Assembly: GCA_030867875.1 (NCBI GenBank)
Contig: JAOWCC010001589.1
Coordinates: forward strand, 88,249,537-88,313,536
Length of the DNA: 64,000 nt
Source of the DNA: Actinernus sp. WN-2022
Lineage: Eukaryota; Cnidaria; Anthozoa; Actiniaria; Actinernidae
Direction: 5' to 3'
The position numbers and the translations under genes were made by a program. This document shows positions 14,101 through 23,100 of this stretch, piece after piece. Under the pieces are notes generated by a model. The model saw only the letters and a program-made list of their open reading frames with translations, did not search any database and had not been told where the DNA came from. The number at the start of each line of letters is the position of its first letter. Position 1 is the first letter of the stretch.

Positions 14101-17100
14101 AGGTGGACAGAAGGGTAAACTATCTACTGTTCCTCGAGTAAGCCACATTCGGTCTCAGTGTCAATGAGTCACGGGGGAAGGTGGACAGAAGGGTAAACTA
14201 TCTACTGTTCCTCGAGTAAGTCACATTCGGTCTCAGTGTCAATGAGTCACGGGGGAAGGTGGACAGAAGGGTAAACTATCTACTGTTCCTCGAGTAAGCC
14301 ACATTCGGTCTCAGTGTCAATAAGTCACGGGGGAAGGTGGACAGAAGGGTAAACTATCTACTGTTCCTCGAGTAAGTCACATTCGGTCTGAGTGTCAATG
14401 AGTCAGGGGGGAAGGTGGACAGAAGGGTATCTACTGTTCCTCGAGTAAGTCACATTCGGTCTGAGTGTCAATGAGTCAGGGGGGAAGGTGGACAGAAGGG
14501 TATCTACTGTTCCTCGAGTAAGTCACATTCGATCTCAGTGTCAATGAGTCAGGGGGGAAGGTGGACAGAAGGGTATCTACTGTTCCTCGAGTAAGTCACA
14601 TTCGGTCTGAGTGTCAATGAGTCACGGGGGAAGGTGGACAGAAGGGTAAACTATCTATACTGTTCCTCGAGTAAGCCACATTCGGTCTCAGAAGGGTATC
14701 TACTGTTCCTCGAGTAAGTCACATTCGGTCTGAGTGTCAATGAGTCAGGGGGGAAGGTGGACAGAAGGGTATCTACTGTTCCTGTTGCGCGCCGCATTGC
14801 CTTTTTACAATATTAATCTTTCGGATTTTTTAAAATATTCCTTTGCACATATAAAGCATTTTTTCTTTACAAAATTATTTCTTAATTTGGCTACGAGGAC
14901 CAATTACCTTTTCTTGTTTATGTAAATCTTTTTTCTTCATTACGAATGTTGGCGAGACTTGGGACTTGGGCTCTAGTCAGTACATTCAAGATTCCCATAC
15001 GTTTATTTAAATCTCCGTCAAATCACCAACAACCGGTTTTAAGTATTTGATATCTTGTTTTTAAACATATGACCCGTACGCCCCTCTCCCCCCCCCCCCC
15101 TCCCACGCTTTCTTTTCAAACCAAAGTCACGTGATGGGGGTCGTACGTGTTTGACGTGGGTGGGCCGGAAAAAGCTGTCCGGCTCTGCTCAATTTTTTGC
15201 TTGCCGTTTTGCCATTTGAAAGTGATGACATGATAAAAAAACACTTCTTAACTGAGTTAGGTCAGACCGGACGCTCAAAGTCCATTTGTACGTCAATTGT
15301 CCCGTCCGGCCCCAGTCTCACTCAGTCAATAAGTAATTTACACCAACAAAAGAGACAACTTGTTGTGAGAGCTTTGATCTCTTGTTTTCTCTGCAGACTC
15401 ATCGTGGTGTGAACCTTACCCCTGTATCTCTGGGAATTGTACGGATGTCGGTGATAACTTTACGTGCAGATGTGATCCAGGATTTACTGGTCGCTTTTGT
15501 GAAATAGGTTAGTGACTAGAATGCCTTTTTGAAATCATTAAAGGCAAACGAGGTAACAGTGTTGCGAAAACATTGTTGTTTGATATTTCTTGGATGAGCA
15601 AACGAGCGGGAAGTTAAAGAAACTGGACCATCGGCTCTCTGTGTTCAATCGTATTTGTTACATGCTGGACCAGAAGACGCGCCTTGCATTCTACAATGGA
15701 TTGGTGCTGTCGCACCTTAATTATGCTGATGCGGTGTGGGGAGATCTGCCCGGTTCCAAAGGCGAAATGGACCAACTACAAGCTTTTCAAAATCGTTTTG
15801 CTAAGAAAATTCAAGGCTATAAATAATCCTTCCAAGTGCCTGGTTTCGATAAAGTGGATTCCCCTTGGTGAGAGGCGTTTAGTCCACCGTTACATTTCAG
15901 TACAAAATGCCATTATAGGGGATATACCAGAGCATCTCGAGAGATATAGCAATAGTTTGAGTGATTCACACGGCTACAATACAAGGGACGGGTACCTTCC
16001 GAGGCTTCCAAAGCCATCAACTGAGTGGGGGAAGAGGACGACATATTATAAGGCGACATCTGTCCGGTCGTCTCTTTCCCCTGAACTATATTTTAAAATA
16101 GATCTAGCACAGCAATCACAAGAGACTCTAACGCACTACCATGACACGTTCTTGTCAGGTATCTTGGAGTATGTTTTCTAAAGAATGGAATTTAGTTCAC
16201 TGGGTATTACCTAGAAATATACATGCAGATCAGTATCTGTTATGATTAAAACAGGTTACACTGCTAATGGAAGATGAAAAATCCAAGGAAGGTAACGAAT
16301 CTGGTTTAAATGGGACATATGTTTTGAAACTAAATTTGTTCAGATTTGTCTCGGTTGTAGAATAATACATGAATACAGTAATGGGTGAATGGATGGATGG
16401 ATGGATGAATAATAACAGTAGTTTGTGTTTTCTGTTCAGATATCAACGAGTGTAGGACTAATCCATGTGGTAACCATAGTAACTCGGTTTGTATCGATCT
16501 CCCTGGCAACTATTCCTGCCGCTGTTCCCCTGACTATCGCGGCTCACACTGCGAGACAAGTAAGTCGTCGTATTTAGGGACTGATCCTTATTGGTAATGT
16601 TAGGTGAAAATGACAATAGGAGAAAGGAAAAGAGAAAAAGGGATGCATGTAACGCTATTTTTCTTTATTTTCTGTAGTACTTATCAGCGCCTATCTAACA
16701 AGGGGTCATCCACGTATACGTAGTCTTGCAGCAATCAAAGCAATTCAAGTGTTTAGACAAGTAATAGGTTATATGTTACTCTCACGTTACTGAGCGCATA
16801 GTGAACCTATGATTACTGAGTATGTAAATTCAATAACATTTTGATTATTTTTCTTCCAGAAATCAACGACTGTTTACCAAACGGCTTGCCAAACCCATGG
16901 TGAGTAAGACTTTTGATGAATCTTAAAGTGGTATTCAGCTGAGTGTTGTAAAAGCAAATGACAGAGCCAATCACAGGAGCAAGTGAAAAACACAATGAGC
17001 CAATCACGAACTGCATGAAGTAATTCCAGATTGGTTATCACGAAGCAAAGTTAAACACATGTTTTGATTGCGTGATTGCGTTTGGTTTTAGTTTATAACT

Positions 17101-20100
17101 TGATTGGCTGATAATTACAAATAATTTTTCACAGCCAATAGAAAAGCTAAGCAAACGCAAAACCAAAGCAATAACTTCTGCTTTCGACACTCAATCAAAA
17201 ACCGCTCTTATCAGCAGCTTTGGTTTTACAGGAAGGCTCTTTAACGAAACTCAGAACTTATTTGACTAAACCCTGAAAAGTGTTTGACGAACCGCTGTGC
17301 AATACGCTCATGGGCGCACGTTAGAGCGGATTTCGTATGAGTGGGACAAAAATACAGCATGTCTGTAGCCTTACCATAACCGTACCGTAACTTAATGTAC
17401 CGTACCTCCGACTGTAGTTTGATTGGATCAGAAAGACAAAAACAATATGGAAGCCTACGGAAGCCCACAAGTGCACACCGAATTCCAAAAGCTCACACCG
17501 AATTCCAAAAGCTCACACCGAATTCCAAAAGCTCACACCGAATTCCAAAAGCTCACACCGAATTCCAAAGCTCACACCGAATTCCAAAAGCTCACACCGA
17601 ATTCCAATAGCTCACACCGAATTCCATCAAAAGCTCACACCGAATTCCAATAGCTCACACCGAATTCCAAAAGCTCACACCGAATTCCAAATGCTCACAC
17701 ACCCAATTGCTCACACCGAATTCCAAAAGTTCACACCGAATTCCAATAGCTCACAACCGAATTCCAAAAGCTCACACCGAATTCCAAAATCTCACACCGA
17801 ATTCCAAAAGCTCACACCGAATTCCAAAAGCTCATACCGAATTCCAAAAGCTCACACCGAATTCCAAAGCTCATACCGAATTCCAAAAGCTCATACCGAA
17901 TTCCAAAAGCTCACACCGAATTCCAAAACCTCACACCGAATTCCAAAACCTCCACACCGAATTCCAAATGCTCACACCGAATTCCAAAAGCTCACACCGA
18001 ATTCCAAATGCTCATACAGAATTCTAAAAGTTCACACCGAATTCCAATAGCTCACACCGAATTCCAAAAGCTCAGCACCGAATTCCAAATCCAAATACCT
18101 CAACATCACTGACTTTGGGCTCCCTGTGGTATCACTACCCAAAACAAACATTATGTCAAAGCATAATGTGATTTATGTCGAGGCAATACGCAATATTGTA
18201 CGTGTTAATTGATAGTCCCGCAGGACTCGGTTTATCTTACGGCGTATGTCATTTCTGACTAGTTAGAATTTGGGGCGTTCCCATAGATGGGATATAGAAT
18301 ACGTTCTTCCAACTACGCAGCCCTTTCTAACAGCTTTGCGTCCAGTTCCTTTAAGATACCCTGAGCGAGAATTTCCCGCCGCCTCCCCATGCACCGGCCT
18401 GTGGACTGTCTTAATACATTCCTGTTTCTTTCTGATAGTCTGACGTGTATTCCCCACCTTTGCTGAAGAAATTGTTCATTTACGTACATTACTATCGTTG
18501 GAATGAGATTTAAATAAAATCGTCATAATAGTGGCCAAATTTACTCCAAACTGAGACTGGCTATCATTCTCTTATTATCTTTCTTCAGCAAACGAGTGCG
18601 ACGACACACAGAGCTCTCGATCTTTTCATTATAAGCAAATGACTCGATATAAACATCGCTATACATCCCTATACATAGCTATACAGCACTATACATCGCT
18701 ATACATCGGCTATACATCGCTATACATCGCTATACAGCACTATACATCGCTATACAGCACTATACAGCCCTATACAGCCTAACCCTAACAATATATAATA
18801 ATAATTAAAAAATAAAGGTTTATTAGCATTCCACTGGGTGGCTTTTCTATGCTAATACTACAATAAATATAATACTACATTAATGATATTGATAACAAGA
18901 TAAAAGCTAAAACTATTGAATAGATACTGAAAAAATACATGACACTAAAATGTACTAATTAATTTATAAATTTAAGGCAAGCGATGTAAAATGTGATTTG
19001 CATTTGCGCAAAACAAGGACCCCTAGGGCTGTATAGCGATGTATAGTGCTGTATTGAGCTTTGTGGAATTCGGTGTGAGCTTTTGGAATTCGGTGTGAGC
19101 TTTTGGAATTCGGTGTGAGCTTTTGGAATTTGGTGTGAGCTTTTGGAATTCGGTTGTGAGCTATTGGAATTCGGTGTGAGCTTTTGGAATTCGGTGTGAG
19201 CTATTGGAATTCGGTGTGAGCTATTGGAATTCGGTGTGAGCTTTTGGAATTCGGTGTGCACTTCCGGAAAGCCATTTCAATGTCACGGCATGTCGTACAG
19301 TAACCGTGCCGTAAGCCATGCCGTAACTTGCCCACTCATATGAAATCTGCTCTATGGCGAACCGTAAGATGAGAATGGACCCAACCCTTTTTTGTCCTTC
19401 CAAACCAATCCATTCGCAGAATTGCGGTAATAGTCAAACGTATTTCCACCAAATGAAACATTGCTTTACTACAAATGTAGTAAAGTAGAGCCGGCATGTA
19501 CCACTGACTCGAAACGAGCCACAGCATTAGCTTACCCAACAATACAAAACACCCTAACCTTTTGAACGTGCAGTCCAAAAACATTAGATCGGAGCTACAG
19601 TATAATGGGAGCAATCAGAATACATGTTTCGAGCGGTACTGTATCACTCGTAACGTACCGCCTTGATATCAAAGCGTCTTAGCTTTACATTCAAGTAATG
19701 AAACAGAAACAGAGAGTGTTTAGTACTAGTTCCGCCATCAGCACTGCTTACTTTATTCCTTTTTTTGCAGTTTAAACGGAGGGACTTGTAACGATGGCAT
19801 CTTATCATACACGTGTAGATGTAAAGAGGGATTCACTGGGCTGCGCTGTGAAGAAGGTGAGCCGCGTGATGACTTCTACACACACGTGATGACCTCTACA
19901 CACACGTGATGACCTCTACACACACGTGATGACCTCTACACACACATGATGACCTCTACACACATGTGATGACCTCTAAACACCTCTGTGCTGATTCTCC
20001 CAGCTGCAATCTCTTTTAGGTTCTGGATTCGAAGTAACACGAGACTGATTGCTATAGCGACGGTGTCAGCGAGGGTGCAGCTGTCATTCATAATCTGGTT

Positions 20101-23100
20101 TATTCCACAGATATTAACGAGTGTCAGAGGACTCCGAGTGTCTGTACTGGACCCAAGAACCGATGCGTTAATAACAAGGGAAGCTATTCGTGTGTTTGTC
20201 CTGTGGGTTTTACTGGGGAAGACTGTAGGACAAGTAAGTTCTTGCAAAAACTGATGCCTAGTTTATCTATTACTTCAAACCAACGGCAACGGAGAATATC
20301 CAAATAACCGATACAAGACAACTTGATCTGTGTGTATTTAGTGCGCATGGGTTGTATCGTGGAGGATTGTAAGACAACTAATGTGCATCTTTGAGCGTCT
20401 TTTACCTCACAGTTTACTAGCACGATACGAGGAACTGCTCAATACATATGTATCTTTTTCATTTATTGACAGATATCAATGACTGCACACACCCAACTCG
20501 TGTCTGCACGGAGGGCAGTGTGTGGACCAGGTCAGCGGGTTTACGTGTAACTGCTGTCCAGGCTGGTCAGGGAAGGACATGTGACCAATGTAAGTGTGAT
20601 GAATGTATCGTGGTGAATACCCATGTAAAACTATAGGAACATTCGAGATATGCATCCTTCCTTCCCGACTCACCCCACCTCGATCATCATGCTCCCCTCT
20701 CTCAGGGTTTAGGGCACCCACCCCATACCACTCCCACTCAGATCGACTCCACTCCACATAAACAAATGTCCATCTGTTGATTATGCAGGGGATGCTGGAC
20801 ATGATCTGTGCGGCTGCACAGTACAGGATCCTGTTACTGTAACATGACAACTGGTATCAACTTTTGTCACTGCAACAAAGACTTCAGAGGTAATGCTTCA
20901 CATGTCACAGATACCAGTCCTGTACCTGAGCATTACTGTCTTGCATGCTGCTGTTGTTGTTCTCAGTGTGGTTCATACCACACAATCCCTGTATATAATC
21001 ACCCGCCCCGCGTATAACCTCCCCATTCCCCACTCTTGTCCAGTATACCTAGCTCCATGTATAATTCTCCCTCATCCAAAAACTGATTTTGTAACTTGTA
21101 AGAAATCAATCTTCCTTGTTATTTACATAGGTATATCGGTAACGGAACGGTAGTTTTAGTTTATTGTTTGTTATTGTAAACTAAAATGGTTATTACCGCT
21201 ATTAAAATGCCGCACTATAGCAAAAATAATGCGAGTGTTGCCTGGTTTCCCCCTCCTCTCTTTTTCCTTGCCATGCACAATCCCCCGTGTATAATCCCTA
21301 TGCATAATATCCCCGTGCATGTATAACACTAGCTCCATAAAGGAATCTTTCATCAGTCCTACCATCATATAGCACAAAGAATCGATAAATTACAGATCTT
21401 CATATTTGTTACTTTTAAAATGAACCAGCAGTTCATCTTGTCTCATGTTTCCACTGTTCCTTTACACATGCCTGTACCCATTCCCCCTCGGCTGATATTG
21501 TAGAGACTGAAATGCGAGAGGAATATAACAGCCGAACAAATCGAAGAGATAAAAGGTTAGTAAGTTTCTATTGCTTTTGGAAATATAATAAGAGTCGGTG
21601 CTGCGGATTCACTACTTATTTGTAAAAAATTAGATATAGGAATAACTGTCATTGTTCATGTTGCCTTTATTTATATAATTGTATTCTCTCAGCCGAAGCG
21701 GCTCGACGCGAAAGGGAAAACCAGGAGCGCGAGAAAGGTGAGGTGTTTGGTATAGCCTTGTCATGCGTGCATGTTAAACTGAATTAGTAATCAATTAATT
21801 AGTGCCTGCAGCCGATTTAGCGAAGCCGTATAAAAGAGCTTCATACATTTATTTCAAATCGCTTGCCCCAGTACTGAGGGATTACAGGAAGGTGACGAGC
21901 TACCGGTATACAGACTCGCTGTGAATGGCATAAACTACTGGTTTATTTGACCTGAGCTATATCGACGGATGCTATTTCTTGTATGTGGTTTATTGTGCTT
22001 ACTCAAGAGTATTAGCAGTGAGAACCACTGGTTAACAGTATGTGTAAAATAACACTCGAACTTGAACTGAAAATGGGTAGACCTTCACGTCTTCTCGATT
22101 CGGATTCGGACGTAAAATCGTCACGAGATACCGACGTTAATAACGTAAGGTTGCTTTACTTTACTTTAACTAGTGAATAAAGACTGATAAACTGTTAAAC
22201 ATATCGCAGCTAAAGAGACGAAGATCATCGTCATTGCCGTCACATTTTCCGTACTTGGCGTGATAGCAGGTGGAGTGATTGTTTATTTCATAATGAGGAA
22301 GAGAAACCAACCTACATCTCCAGGTCAGTGTCAGGTGTTACTCCAGACCCCCATCAAAGCTTTATCGTTTTACTGATAGTTGCTATTTTTAAATTATAAC
22401 TTGAAAGTTTGTTGGGTTTGACTTCATCGACATTTCTACTGCTTCTGAGGGTGATCACGTGATAGTTACGTCATAGCTAAGAGAAACACATAAAGGATAG
22501 GGCTGCGAGTTTTATACATCGGAGAACATTGAACATGAAAATAAGATTGCTTTAACAAGTCAAATAGAATCACGGTTAGAGATCTTGTTTTTATTGATAA
22601 GGGGATAAGATATTAAACTGAGGATGATGTGGTCACGTGACTGAATATACCCTTAATAGTAAACGATAGTCATATTCTCTAAGCGTTAGTTTGTAGAAAT
22701 GAGTAATCAAAACTAGTACTGGATATAGTAACTTGTTTACTTGATTAAAGCTCGCTAACCCATTTTAGAAGGAGTTTCCCTCTTTGGTATTCGTGTTAAC
22801 AGGTCACGTGATCACTCAAAATTCAAAATCAGTAGTTAAGATCAGGGTTGCCACAGGTCAGGGAAAAGTCAGGGATTTTGCATCTGGTCAGGAAATTCTA
22901 ATTTCTTGTCAAAGTCAGGGAAAAGTCAAGAATTTTTTTCCGGTTGCCACGAGGGCTCTTCGTACCTCAAAACGTCTGTGAATGGAGGCTACAGGTTTTG
23001 ATAATGACTTTTGTTTTGGACGAGGAATGTCGAACAGTCTTATTATGATCAGTGAAAATTGTTTTCAGGCAAATTTGTTTTGCCTGATGGGTGGCAACCA

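Larger units (their letters stand above)
17324..19352. mobile_element. Enlarged TA-flanked inverted-repeat transposon copy
   Basis: The left end GAGCGGATTTCGTATGAGTG and right end CACTCATATGAAATCTGCTC (reading + strand) are inverted, each flanked by TA. The outer 150 bp on the left and 90 bp on the right match the compact copy at 25164-25348, including TTTGATTGGATCAG and CATTTCAATGTCACG. In this copy the centre is replaced by about 1.8 kb of minisatellites. The TA flanks suggest a Tc1/mariner-type non-autonomous element. Confidence 0.8.

Noticed and set aside
17395..18050. ORFs rich in HTEFQ or HRIPK repeats
   Set aside because: They are translations of the 20-bp minisatellite.
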